Source: Promethearchaeota archaeon | GTDB lineage: Archaea > Asgardarchaeota > Lokiarchaeia > Sigyniarchaeales > SOKP01 | Length of the DNA stretch: 64,000 nucleotides | NCBI GenBank assembly: GCA_019058445.1 | Contig: JAHPZA010000006.1 | Location: 186,001 to 250,000 of the forward strand | Reading direction: 5' to 3' | Shown here: one piece after another, positions 1-9,869 of the stretch | Layout: every line of letters starts with the position of its first letter | Position numbering within the stretch: position 1 is the stretch's first letter | Position numbers and translations under genes: made by a program | Notes under the pieces: model-generated | Database searches by the model: none | The model's input: only the letters and a program-made list of their open reading frames with translations | What the model was told of the DNA's origin: nothing

Positions 1-826
1 TCCCAAATATTATTAGTATAGAGTATAATGGGATAAATAATAGAATATAAAATTTGGTAGAAACCGGAATAGGGGTGGAGATTAAACTTAAAATAACAAA
101 TATCATTGACCCATGAAAAAGAATAAGAATTATCCAATGAAAAACTGAATTTAATCTAATAAAGGTATCTAGTTTAATAAAGAGTGGTATAAGAAGTAAT
201 GTTCCGCAAACGAGCATTACCGTTGGTATAATAGAAGGATGAATTCCGATGTAATATACAGTACTTATAAAAATAAAGGAAGAAAAACCAAAATTAGAGC
301 CAGTTATAATAAACACTGAAATAATTCTAAGTTCTCTGCTTGATTTAATAGAAAGCTTTATACCAGCATAATTAATTATGTATACATTAAAAAGGAAGGC
401 AATTGCTATGAAAGTTGAGTCTACAATCATAAAATATAAACCAATCATATTGATTACTGATAATAAATATTTTGTAGATTTAAAGACTCGCTCAAATAGA
501 AATACGAAAATTGTTGCTCCTATTACCCAGCTCAGTGAGGCAAGATGAAAAAAAATATTCGAGAACATACTCTCATCTGCAATTGCATAAAAACTATGTC
601 CGACATAATGGCCCTCTACGAAATAAATTGCTAAAAAATAAAAAATGAAATTTAATGTTATCGCAAATATAAACATCATCCCAAATCCATATAATATTAA
701 TTTTTCATTACGATTCTCATTCTTATAAGCCCGATTCAAGTAAAGTAAGCCTATTAATAGCGTCATAAATATTACTATTATCCACAATGCTCGTTCTAAA
801 GGATCAAATATTAAAGCTTCGTTCAT
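1..826 (-). CDS. Multi-pass integral membrane protein, C-terminus truncated by window edge
   Basis: Open minus-strand frame from ATG at 824-826 (MNEALIFDPLERALWIIVIFMTLLIGLLYLNRAYKNENRNEKL...) running off the window start; about seven hydrophobic segments. Not in the supplied ORF track. Confidence 0.75.
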   Translation of the reverse strand, partial: MNEALIFDPLERALWIIVIFMTLLIGLLYLNRAYKNENRNEKLILYGFGMMFIFAITLNFIFYFLAIYFVEGHYVGHSFYAIADESMFSNIFFHLASLSWVIGATIFVFLFERVFKSTKYLLSVINMIGLYFMIVDSTFIAIAFLFNVYIINYAGIKLSIKSSRELRIISVFIITGSNFGFSSFIFISTVYYIGIHPSIIPTVMLVCGTLLLIPLFIKLDTFIRLNSVFHWIILILFHGSMIFVILSLISTPIPVSTKFYILLFIPLYSILIIFG

Positions 827-1076
827 TTGGCATCAACATTAAATTTCTAATAAATATTAATCTACATAAATGTAATTAATAGTATTCTTAGGAATTTTTA
901 ATTTATAAATTTTAATTTTGTTTAGTCGTGAAGGAATATTCTAAAAATCTAATTGAGATAATCTTTTTTTCAATTAATAGAATAACTTCTAGAACTAAAA
1001 TAGAAAACATATCAAATTATATGTCATTTTCTATGAAATTATCTCAATAAAGAGAATAAAATAAAAAAAATAGTAA

Positions 1077-1445
1077 TTAAGTTTTAATAATGATTGTAAT
1101 TGCTCTCGTAAGACGGATAACGTCCATAACTTTTCCTTGCTCTACGATGATTTGTTCTCGACTTATTGCGTGGGTAAAATCTCCTTTTCCTTCACATATT
1201 CGTACGATAGCATTCGGATCTCCAGACATAACAATCTCTGCATTTGGGAGTGTTCCATCCACAATTTTTCCTTTCTTCTCCTTAATTTCTAAATAAAAGG
1301 GATCTTCATTCTCCAGATTAAATTGAAAAGTCATATCCCAGTTTACATCCTTGCCAGCAACGTTAGTAACAAATACCGTTTGTGCCTTAGGATTTCCATT
1401 TAAACCTTCAATAACTTTTGTTAAATTTTCTTTTGCAGCTCCCAT
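1077..1445 (-). CDS. SCP2 sterol-binding domain protein
   Basis: 122 aa; SCP2-like pattern (TFQFNLENEDPFYLEIKEKKGKIVDG...VMSGDPNAIVRICEGKGDFTHAISREQIIVEQGKVMDVIRL); next to thiolase and DUF35 genes. Confidence 0.8.
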   Translation of the reverse strand: MGAAKENLTKVIEGLNGNPKAQTVFVTNVAGKDVNWDMTFQFNLENEDPFYLEIKEKKGKIVDGTLPNAEIVMSGDPNAIVRICEGKGDFTHAISREQIIVEQGKVMDVIRLTRAITIIIKT

Positions 1446-1447
1446 TT

Positions 1448-1951
1448 TTAAGCACCTCCCTCGTATTCTGGTTTAGCAATCCATCTTTCATACTCATCTT
1501 CAGGTACAAAAAAGAAATCCGTCATTTTACCTTCTCTGTTTTTGGAAAATACCGCTTTAACTCTTCGTCCTTTTTTAACTTTTGAGGGAACTAGATTTTC
1601 TGAAAATATTCCTTGAAATAAAGCAGTGTCAGCTCCATCTAATTTTATAAAACCTATAGAATAGGGTACCGATTTTATAAACGCAGAAGTTGTATACCAA
1701 ACGATAGTGCTAACCTCAATCGTTCCTGTTTGTTTCATTTCAATCCATTCGGTAGGCGAATAACATTCTGAGCAATTAATTCTTGGAGGCATCCATATTT
1801 TCCCGCAATTTGAATTAGTGCATTTAGTTCCTAACAACTTTTTATTGTTCATGACCTCAATAAAGAACTTAGATTGTCCTCCCATCGTGTATTTATAGTT
1901 AATTTTAATTATATCCCTTATTTCATGTGATTGAAAATCTTGCTTGCTCAT
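1448..1951 (-). CDS. DUF35 / OB-fold zinc-ribbon protein (thiolase partner)
   Basis: 167 aa; rubredoxin-like C-x4-C...CSEC plus OB-fold; overlaps the end of the thiolase frame by 4 nt. Confidence 0.8.
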   Translation of the reverse strand: MSKQDFQSHEIRDIIKINYKYTMGGQSKFFIEVMNNKKLLGTKCTNSNCGKIWMPPRINCSECYSPTEWIEMKQTGTIEVSTIVWYTTSAFIKSVPYSIGFIKLDGADTALFQGIFSENLVPSKVKKGRRVKAVFSKNREGKMTDFFFVPEDEYERWIAKPEYEGGA

Positions 1952-2672
1952 GGTTGTTTCAATCCCTCCTCATTCGTCATTACAATAATCGCAGCATATG
2001 CTGCTCCAGGACCTCCAATTGAGTGCGCTATAGCCCTGCCTTTTTCAATTGTTACTTGGTGCTTACCAGCATCTTCTCGAAGTTGTAGTGCTGCTTCTCC
2101 TGTGCTCATAATCCCTGTAGCACCTACAGCGTGACCGCATCCAATCAATCCTCCTGATGGGCAACATGGTACTTCACCATTAATCCATGGCCCTTCTCCT
2201 GGTTTTTCAAAGCTATTTTCAATCCAAGGACCTCCTTCTCCAAAAGGAACAAATCCCAATTCTTCATACGATATAACCTCTTGCCCGCTAAATGCATCAT
2301 GCAGTTCTGCTAAGTCAACTTGTTGCTTTATTTTATTATAATCAAGTCCTGCCATTTTATAAGCTACTTTAGCTGCATTAATATTTGAATATAATCTTCC
2401 CATATCTTCTCTATTACCTATAAAACAGTCAGTATTCGCCGCACCTACACCCGTAATCCAAATTGGTTTTTCAATACCTAATTCCTTAACTTTTTCTTCT
2501 GGTGCTAGAATTAAGGCCGCTGATGCTTCTGAGTAAAGACAACAATCTAACATTTTAAAAGGATAACAAATAATCCTCGAATTCAAGACATCTTCAATTG
2601 TTAAATCCATCGGAGACTGCGCTTTAGGATTAAGCATTGCGTTTCCATGGTTTTTAACGCTAACAATAGCCA

Positions 2673-2702
2673 AAATTAACTAAACGTTAAAATTTTAAGC
2701 CA
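2673..2702. repeat. 30-bp inserted imperfect inverted repeat with 5-bp AGCCA duplication
   Basis: AGCCA (2668-2672) - aaattaactaaacgttaaaatttta - AGCCA (2698-2702); removing 30 nt gives continuous EEHM-AIVSVKNHGN. Confidence 0.55.
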
Positions 2703-2855
2703 TATGCTCTTCAGTTGGATTTCCAAATTCCTCAAAATGAGCATTAACCATAGAAACGTAAGAACTAGCTGCCATCATCCCCATAGGATACTCATAAGTC
2801 AAATCTGCTGAATATGCGATGGCATTGAGCACTTCTGGTGTTGTTGTACCTGTTT

Positions 2856-2884
2856 AAACTTATTAGGGATATCCTAATTGATTT
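2856..2884. repeat. 29-bp inserted near-perfect palindrome within thiolase
   Basis: Core ATTAGGGATATCCTAAT (2862-2878) is a palindrome missing one base; removing the insert yields ...NDCYDEQ-TGTTTPEVL... Confidence 0.5.
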
Positions 2885-3195
2885 GTTCATCGTAACAATC
2901 GTTACATTTTTCCAGACCAAGACATAGGCATAGGTCTGACAACCCAGAAGCAACTTCAGCATAAGCCATCCTTACAGTATAGCCGCCTGTAGCACCTCCT
3001 GAGGCAATCCGGGTACCTGGCTTATCATTCATCCCGATGTAACTATTAGTAAAAATATCCGGCATGAATTGCCGTTCAAACAGCTCGTTATAAATCCCAT
3101 ACACTGTTGATTCCAAGTCTTTGTGCGTAATTTGTGCTCCGTTCTTATTGGCATCGTCAAGCGCCAATTTTGTCGCGTCATAAGCCAGCTCAAAA

Positions 3196-3354
3196 TAGGT
3201 CTTATCCAAATATCTTGCTCTAAAAGGTGTTATTCCTACACCTATTATCGCTACTTTTCTCACTTTATTTTTCACTCAATATTTTTTAGATTTTTTTGAA
3301 TATATTATAGATATAGATTTAATTTGTCTTTAATCATATTTTAAAATTGTTAAT
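3196..3354. repeat. Thiolase 5'-end/promoter repeat, copy A
   Basis: Shares MRKVAIIGVGITPFRARYLDKT coding sequence and ~85 bp of upstream sequence with 4264-4418; shorter match at 5612-5710. Confidence 0.85.
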
Positions 3355-3475
3355 CTTAATTTTGAATTATTAGGTTTGATTCAATAAGAATAGTATAAAT
3401 AATTTTTATATATTAACATAAGTTTTAGATTACTATGGATAATCCAGTTATTATATTTTAAAAAGAGACTTTTCT

Positions 3476-4228
3476 ATGGAAAACTCGGGTGATCAATATT
3501 CCGTTAAATATTCTGTTAAATATATTCTTATTCATTTTGGCTTAATATTAACAATAATTGTTGTTTTATATATAATAAGTGATATTTATCGATGGGGGCT
3601 GGATCCATACCAATTCTTAGGTTATGCTTTTTTATCAACTTTGGCTTTAGTTATCTTATTCGTTGGTATTTATCATATTCACGCTGAAAGAAATAAAATA
3701 GATTTCTTCGAAATTACATCCCCTAAAACTTTTATCAATATAATTTTAAGAAAAAGTTGGCTATTTGCAATTATTTGCATTCCAGTTGGAATATTTTTTA
3801 TATCAATCAATTTATTATCAAGTTTTTTATTTGGTTTCGAGCTTATTCGGTTATCATATGATCTGTGGTTCTTCATCATTTTAATTACTGGAATAATGGA
3901 ATTAATAAACGGTTGTCTTATATTAAAATTCAAGTCGTTCAATGTTAATTTAAATATTATTGCTTATTTATTGAATATATTAACATTGCTTTGGTACCTT
4001 ATTATATGTGGTTTTGGGATGCTATTTTATTCATTATTAGTATTTTTTCATTTCTTTTTTGTAGTACTGATTTATCAATTTATATTTAGTGTTTTGAAAA
4101 TTCTCAAAAATAAGGATCTTCTTAATAATTTTTCATTATTATAAATTTGTAAAAACTGTGGATATAAATCATTGGGTCCTTTTGAAATCTGTTCCAATTG
4201 CAGGATTAAACAAAATAAAGAAAATTAA
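3476..4228 (+). CDS. Multi-pass membrane protein with C-terminal zinc ribbon after an in-frame TAA (4142-4144)
   Basis: ORF 3476-4144, then in the same frame ICKNCGYKSLGPFEICSNCRIKQNKEN* to 4228 (CxxC...CxxC). Confidence 0.65.
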
Positions 4229-4263
4229 ACAAAAGTAGTAAAGTAAGATAAATCATTTCAAAT

Positions 4264-4418
4264 TAGGTCTTATCTAAATATCTTGCTCTAAAAGGTGTTA
4301 TTCCTACACCTATTATCGCTACTTTTCTCACGTTTTTTCACTTAATTTTATTCGTATTTTTTTATATATTATAAATATAGATTTAATGTTTATTTGCTAA
4401 TATTTTAAAATTGTTAAT
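4264..4418. repeat. Thiolase 5'-end/promoter repeat, copy B (gene remnant)
   Basis: Minus-strand MRKVAIIGVGITPFRARYLDKT then stop; nucleotide near-identity with 3196-3354. Confidence 0.85.
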
Positions 4419-4688
4419 ATTTCCTCAAATGATGGTTTATTAATTATAAGTAGAAATTTAGAACGATTGGAATAAAATGTAAATTATGAATAATCCGCGT
4501 TTTAATTTGTCTTGAATTGTATTTCAAAATGTTAAAATGTCTTAAAGTATGAATTTCAAATAAGTAAAAATCTTATTTTATATAACTAAATGTTTAATAA
4601 TAGCAAAATAGATAAGAATAAATATAAATGCACAAAAAAATTGTTCTTTCTAAATTGCTACTAAGAGAAATTACGATCAGTAAAAGAT

Positions 4689-5540
4689 TTGGTGAAAACT
4701 TTGGAATTAGGGTTTGGTTCATTTGGTCATTTTATGGAATTTGCCTTTACACAAAAGTTTGATAACGGAATAGATTTATTGTTAAAATCTACTGAGGCAG
4801 GTCTACTATTTGCCGAAGAAAATAATATTAAGATTTGTGAAATATTTTTTGATCCAGCAGATATATTTATAGAAGAGAATAAAGAGAAGTTTATTGATTT
4901 ATGCAATTCATTCTCAGTTAAAAAACAGATTCATGCCCCTCTTATTGATGTGTGCTTGTGTTCAACAAATCCATTTATTTCTAATACCACGCTGGATTTA
5001 TTTATCGAAATAAGTAAGATATGTGATAAAGTTGATGCCCAAGTCTTTAATATTTGTCCAGGAAGCTCCTTCCTCGCGAATTTTGATTCAATTAAAGCTT
5101 TCAATAGAAAAAGATTGATTGAGAGCACAACCAAATTGTTAGACGCGACTTCCAATTTAAACGTGAAAATTTGCATGGAACACATGCCGAATGCGTTTGG
5201 AATGAAAATGTTATTGTACTTGGAAGAAATTGAACAGTTTTTTTCTGAATTAAACAGAGAGGACATATTTATGACATGGGATACAAGCCATTCTTGGACT
5301 TGTGACATTGACCTTGAAATGTTTTGGGAAAAATTTCATAATATTATTAAAAATATTCATCTTTCTGATAATAATAACAAAAGAAGGGATGAGCATCCCG
5401 CTTTAGGTTCTGGAAAAGTAGATTTCGAAGAAATTTTTAATTTAATTCAAAAATACAACTATGATTGTAGCTTAATAGTAGAAGTTAGCTTTGCACGGGA
5501 TTTACCTAAAAGTCTAGCCTTTATAACAAAATTCTTATAA
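4689..5540 (+). CDS. Sugar phosphate isomerase/epimerase-like TIM-barrel (AP endonuclease 2 family)
   Basis: 283 aa; KICMEHMPN..., MTWDTSHSWTCDID..., NIHLSDNN...HPALGSGKVDFEEIF motifs. Confidence 0.8.
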   Translation: MVKTLELGFGSFGHFMEFAFTQKFDNGIDLLLKSTEAGLLFAEENNIKICEIFFDPADIFIEENKEKFIDLCNSFSVKKQIHAPLIDVCLCSTNPFISNTTLDLFIEISKICDKVDAQVFNICPGSSFLANFDSIKAFNRKRLIESTTKLLDATSNLNVKICMEHMPNAFGMKMLLYLEEIEQFFSELNREDIFMTWDTSHSWTCDIDLEMFWEKFHNIIKNIHLSDNNNKRRDEHPALGSGKVDFEEIFNLIQKYNYDCSLIVEVSFARDLPKSLAFITKFL

Positions 5541-5611
5541 ATTATTGGTAAAGATTCAATTTTACTCTAAAATAAAACAGAAACAAAAATAGATCTTAAT
5601 TCCCTCACTAA

Positions 5612-5710
5612 TTATCGCTACTTTTCTCACTTTATATTCACATAAGCTGTTTTGATTTATTTATATTATAAGATATAGATTTAATTTGTCTTAACTCATA
5701 TTTTAAAATT
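5612..5710. repeat. Thiolase 5'-end/promoter repeat, copy C (shorter, degenerate)
   Basis: attatcgctacttttctcac identical to copies A and B, plus shared upstream blocks atatagatttaatttgtctt and catattttaaaatt. Confidence 0.7.
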
Positions 5711-5851
5711 TTCGATAGAAATTTTGAAATTGCTTCTTGAATTTTCTATGAAAATCATTTCTGAAAATAGAACTTTTATATATTTCAAAGATTAATGATA
5801 TAACGTTAAGTTAAATTATCAAATTGTTATTTAAATTATTAGTGAATTAAA

Positions 5852-7189
5852 ATGGCAAGACAAAAGGTTATTTTACCTGAGGAGGGAATTCCCCGAGATA
5901 AGCTTCTTAAAATAATGAAAGAAGCAAGTAAAGAGGATGCGAATTGGAAGGATGGAAAAACGTGGGGGTTGGTAAATCGTGCTAGTGATGAGCATACTGA
6001 TCTGCTCAAAGAAGTATTTACCATGTTTTTTTCTGAAAACGCTTTAAGTCCATTCGTCTTTCCTAGTCTAAAAAAATTTGAATCAGAAGTAGTGTCGATG
6101 ACTATTGATTTATTAGGGGGAAATCGGAGAGCTTGTGGAAGTATGACTTCAGGGGGTACTGAAAGCATTTTACTCGCTGTAAAAACCTATAGAGATTGGG
6201 CACGTGAAAAGTTTCCAGAAATAATTGAGCCTGAAATGCTTTTACCTGGCTCAGCACATCCTTCTTTTGACAAGGCAGCTAAATATTTCGACGTTAAACC
6301 CATATATGTTCCTATTGATGACAAATCATATAGAGCAGACGTTAAGGCTATGAAAGATAAAATATCAGAAAATACCATTCTAATTGTGGGATCTGCGCCC
6401 GATTACCCTCGGGGAGTTGTAGATCCGATTACTGAACTTGGAGCTTTAGCGAAGCAAAGTGGTATAGGAATGCACGTTGATGCGTGTCTAGGGGGATATA
6501 TGCTACCCTTTGTTAGAAAATTAGGATATAAAATTCCAGATTTCGATTTTTCAGTGCCTGGGGTCACCTCAATTTCTGCAGACATACATAAGTATGGATA
6601 TGGGGCTAAAGGCTCATCGACAATCTTATATCGAAAAGATGAGTTGTTGAAATATCAATACTGTGCAACTGTTGATTGGTCAGGGGGAATTTACGCATCT
6701 CCTGCCATGCAGGGCAGTCGATCAGCTGGAACGATCGCTGCAGCATGGGCGGCCTTAAATGCATTAGGAGAGAGCGGCTATTTAAAACTGGCAAAAGTAG
6801 TGATGGATACGACTAAAAGATTAATCAAGGGAATCGAAGAGATTCCCGAATTATACGTATTAGGAAAGCCTGACATGAGTGTGTATTCTTTTACATCAGA
6901 CAAATTTCATATATATAATATAGCGGACGCCATGGAAAGACGAGGCTGGCATTTAGACCGTCTACAATTTCCTCCAGCAATTCATATGACTGTAAACCCG
7001 CCTAATTCTAAAGTTATAGAACCATTTTTAAAAGATCTCAACGAAAGCGTTGAAGAGGTCATTAACAATCCCGAAAAAAAAGCAGATCGTCAGTCAGCAT
7101 TGTATGAAATGATAGCAACAGCACCCGATCGGGAATCAGTAAAAGATTTTGTACTTGATTTTCTAAAAGATCTTTATAAGGCTAAATGA
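5852..7189 (+). CDS. PLP-dependent lyase/decarboxylase, sphingosine-1-phosphate lyase-like
   Basis: 445 aa; SGGTESILLAVKTYRDWA, HVDACLGGYMLPF, ADIHKYGYGAKGSS (PLP lysine), GGIYASPAMQGSRSAG resemble eukaryotic SPL. Confidence 0.8.
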   Translation: MARQKVILPEEGIPRDKLLKIMKEASKEDANWKDGKTWGLVNRASDEHTDLLKEVFTMFFSENALSPFVFPSLKKFESEVVSMTIDLLGGNRRACGSMTSGGTESILLAVKTYRDWAREKFPEIIEPEMLLPGSAHPSFDKAAKYFDVKPIYVPIDDKSYRADVKAMKDKISENTILIVGSAPDYPRGVVDPITELGALAKQSGIGMHVDACLGGYMLPFVRKLGYKIPDFDFSVPGVTSISADIHKYGYGAKGSSTILYRKDELLKYQYCATVDWSGGIYASPAMQGSRSAGTIAAAWAALNALGESGYLKLAKVVMDTTKRLIKGIEEIPELYVLGKPDMSVYSFTSDKFHIYNIADAMERRGWHLDRLQFPPAIHMTVNPPNSKVIEPFLKDLNESVEEVINNPEKKADRQSALYEMIATAPDRESVKDFVLDFLKDLYKAK

Positions 7190-7420
7190 TTCCTTTACAG
7201 AATTGATTACACTTAGAATTAGTATAATAATTTAAATAATAATTTTTACTAAATTGTTAAAGTTTCTTTTGAATTACAAACGAACGAAAAACAAAAAATA
7301 AACCAAGATTTAAATACAGTTTTAATTGCTATAAAAGCATAATTTTAATAGATATTTATTATATCGATTTAAAAACGGAATTTTAGCACTAAAGGATAAA
7401 GGTTTAAGGGGATATTAAAA

Positions 7421-8548
7421 GTGGCAAGTACGGTAATTGTTGAATTACAAATATATGGTGGAGTTTTAGGGGTTATCGCATGTTTAGTCATGGTTTATGT
7501 TTGTGCTACGAAGCGTCGAGAATTATATCTTTGGTGCGTTGCTTATATTGCTACAGTTATAGGGCAGATTATAGTAGCGATTACCAATTCTCTAAATTCG
7601 GGACAGGATCTTATAGGTAATATTTTTTATGTAGCAGGAGTTACAATAATTTTCATAGCTATTCTAAAAGAATATTCTGAAATATTTCTTAAAGAAAAAA
7701 TGCACTTCTTAAAAAGAAATATAACTATGGCAGCTGTCGCTGTGAGTCCAATCGTGATTGGACTAGAAATTTTTATAGTAATTATGTGTATACTAGGAGC
7801 TGTCTTACTCTTTCGAATTTACTTATATAAAAGAACACCTACGCATGCTTTTTTATGTATCCTTCTCTTGGCGGGTTTCATGACAATAATGTTTACTGTA
7901 CTTGATTCAATTGAAGTAGAGAATATGAGAATTTTCGGCCAAGCGAGCACGATCTTTTTTGATACCTTATTATTGTCAACTGCATGTGTAGCACTTGTTG
8001 AGCAAAAGATTACTAAGACATCATCAGCATTAACAAATGTAATTTCTACTGCTTCAGAGGCAAGTATTAACGTGTCAAATATCGCTACGGAATTAGCGGC
8101 AAGCGCAAGTGAGGTAAACGCCTCCTCCGAAGAGATCGCTTCGACAGTTCAAAACGTCAATCAAGAAGCTCTCACTATCCAAACTTATTCTGATGACTTA
8201 CGGAATGTGATGCAATTAATTAGAAATATTTCAGACCAAACCAATTTATTAGCGTTGAATGCGAGCATTGAAGCAGGCAGGGCAGGTGAGCTTGGAAGAG
8301 GCTTCGCAGTGGTAGCTAATGAAGTTCGTAAATTAGCCGAAGAATCAAAGAAAGCAGTGATGGACACGGGAGAAAAGATTGACGTGATTATAAATAAAAT
8401 TCAAACTACAACAGATGCAATGGAAGGTATAAATGCTTCTACTGAGGAACAAACGGCCTCTATGGAAGAAATTACTTCAACCGCAAATAGATTAGGTACA
8501 TTAGCGGAGGATCTCAAGGATCAATTAACAAATTATGACGAGAATTAA
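7421..8548 (+). CDS. 7TM sensor with methyl-accepting chemotaxis-type signalling domain
   Basis: Seven hydrophobic segments then MCP hairpin tip ([38 protein letters not shown]). Confidence 0.85.
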   Translation: MASTVIVELQIYGGVLGVIACLVMVYVCATKRRELYLWCVAYIATVIGQIIVAITNSLNSGQDLIGNIFYVAGVTIIFIAILKEYSEIFLKEKMHFLKRNITMAAVAVSPIVIGLEIFIVIMCILGAVLLFRIYLYKRTPTHAFLCILLLAGFMTIMFTVLDSIEVENMRIFGQASTIFFDTLLLSTACVALVEQKITKTSSALTNVISTASEASINVSNIATELAASASEVNASSEEIASTVQNVNQEALTIQTYSDDLRNVMQLIRNISDQTNLLALNASIEAGRAGELGRGFAVVANEVRKLAEESKKAVMDTGEKIDVIINKIQTTTDAMEGINASTEEQTASMEEITSTANRLGTLAEDLKDQLTNYDEN

Positions 8549-8827
8549 ATATAATTATATATAGAATTTCAAACAAAAACAAATCACTAAGAAGAATAAT
8601 TAAAATCTTTCTTCTAATGGAAAAAAATTTTCTTTTATTTTTACTAATCTTTTTTTAGATTTTTTTCTAATTAATAACGGAGCGATTTCTTTAGCAGATA
8701 GAGCAAAAATTACTAGAAAAATTAATGATTTTAAGTATGTCTACTAACATATCATGGATAATTTTAAATATTAGGAGTTTTACTATATTAAAAATTTATA
8801 TAAAAAACTGTTAAAAGGAGATCAAAA

Positions 8828-9622
8828 ATAGCTGAAATATACCCTGAATTAAGCATAATCGAAGTAGTCCTAGTTATAGCCGCATCAATAATGATGGCGA
8901 TTGTTTATCAAAAGCGACGCGATTTAATTTTTTGGCTTCTTACATATATTACTTTAACAATCGGGGTGGTTATTAGCGCCATAACGGATATAACAAATCC
9001 AGGAGGGGTAGGACATTTTATTAGCAGAATTTTTTACGTAAGTGCGTCATTAATTTTATTCATTGGAGTATTTAAGGAATATTATGAAACATTTTTAAAA
9101 GAAAAGAATGAGAATAATAAAGCTAAACTTGTATTAAGCACAGTTATTGTTGCTATTCCTCTTATTGTTATTTTAGAAATTTTCATAATTATTTGCTGTG
9201 GAATTTGCGCAGCTATGTTACTTCGAATTTCCTTTAAGAAAAAAACATTTACTCATGCGTTCTTAAGTCTATCTATTTTTAATGTGCTACTCAGTTTAAT
9301 TTTAACCGTTATAGAAACTATTGGAGTTGAAGGGATGACCCTATATAGTCTTGGTATGAATATAATCTTCTTTACAACTCTTTTAATTACTGCTATTGTT
9401 GCATTGTTGGATCAGAAAGTTATTGACGCTTCAAATGAAAAAGACTATTTGAAAGATAAATATTCGCATGAACTAGGTAATATTCTCCATACAATTTCTA
9501 TGACTTATGACCTGATTAATGTTAAAGATAATTCTGAAATTAACCTAAATGACTTAGATAAATTAATAAAACTTAAAATAAAAGAAGCTTCAGATCTGGT
9601 AAGATTTATTCGTGGTCTATAG
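8828..9622 (+). CDS. 7TM sensor of the same family with a histidine-kinase dimerisation-like C-terminus (no ATPase domain)
   Basis: ORF track starts at 8891, but homology with 9870 gene (AEPYPELSI vs AEIYPELSI) and an upstream AAAGGAGAT place the start at ATA 8828-8830; C-terminus KDKYSHELGNILHTISMTYDLI. Confidence 0.7.
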   Translation: MAEIYPELSIIEVVLVIAASIMMAIVYQKRRDLIFWLLTYITLTIGVVISAITDITNPGGVGHFISRIFYVSASLILFIGVFKEYYETFLKEKNENNKAKLVLSTVIVAIPLIVILEIFIIICCGICAAMLLRISFKKKTFTHAFLSLSIFNVLLSLILTVIETIGVEGMTLYSLGMNIIFFTTLLITAIVALLDQKVIDASNEKDYLKDKYSHELGNILHTISMTYDLINVKDNSEINLNDLDKLIKLKIKEASDLVRFIRGL

Positions 9623-9869
9623 CTCTGTAAAATTCAATTTCTCGAATAAAACAAGGTCTTTTACTAATTTCATCCAAATCACTTTGCCATAATGTGTTAC
9701 TCTCATTTCTGATCAGCACGAAATAGTAGAAAAAAAATTAACTTTAAAAGGTATTATTTTAGCTAGAAATTCTAAATTAGAAAAGTTATCTTACTCGGAT
9801 AACAATTTTTCTATTAAATTTTTGTTTCAAATTATTATTTTAATTAATCATTTGAAGGGGATATAAAAA

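Larger units (their letters stand above)
1948..3275 (-). pseudogene. Thiolase (acetyl-CoA C-acetyltransferase family), interrupted
   Basis: N-terminal ORF 2874-3275 and C-terminal ORF 1948-2673 are consecutive parts of one thiolase; the gap also encodes thiolase-like sequence (GTTTPEVLNAIAYSADLTYEYPMGMMAASSYVSMVNAHFEEFGNPTEEHMA). Two short insertions with stops separate the parts. Confidence 0.8.

Noticed and set aside
2673-2884. Thiolase insertions as archaeal bulge-helix-bulge introns
   Set aside because: The start of each insert is not complementary to the beginning of the downstream exon, so the required 4-bp central helix with opposite 3-nt bulges cannot form at these boundaries.
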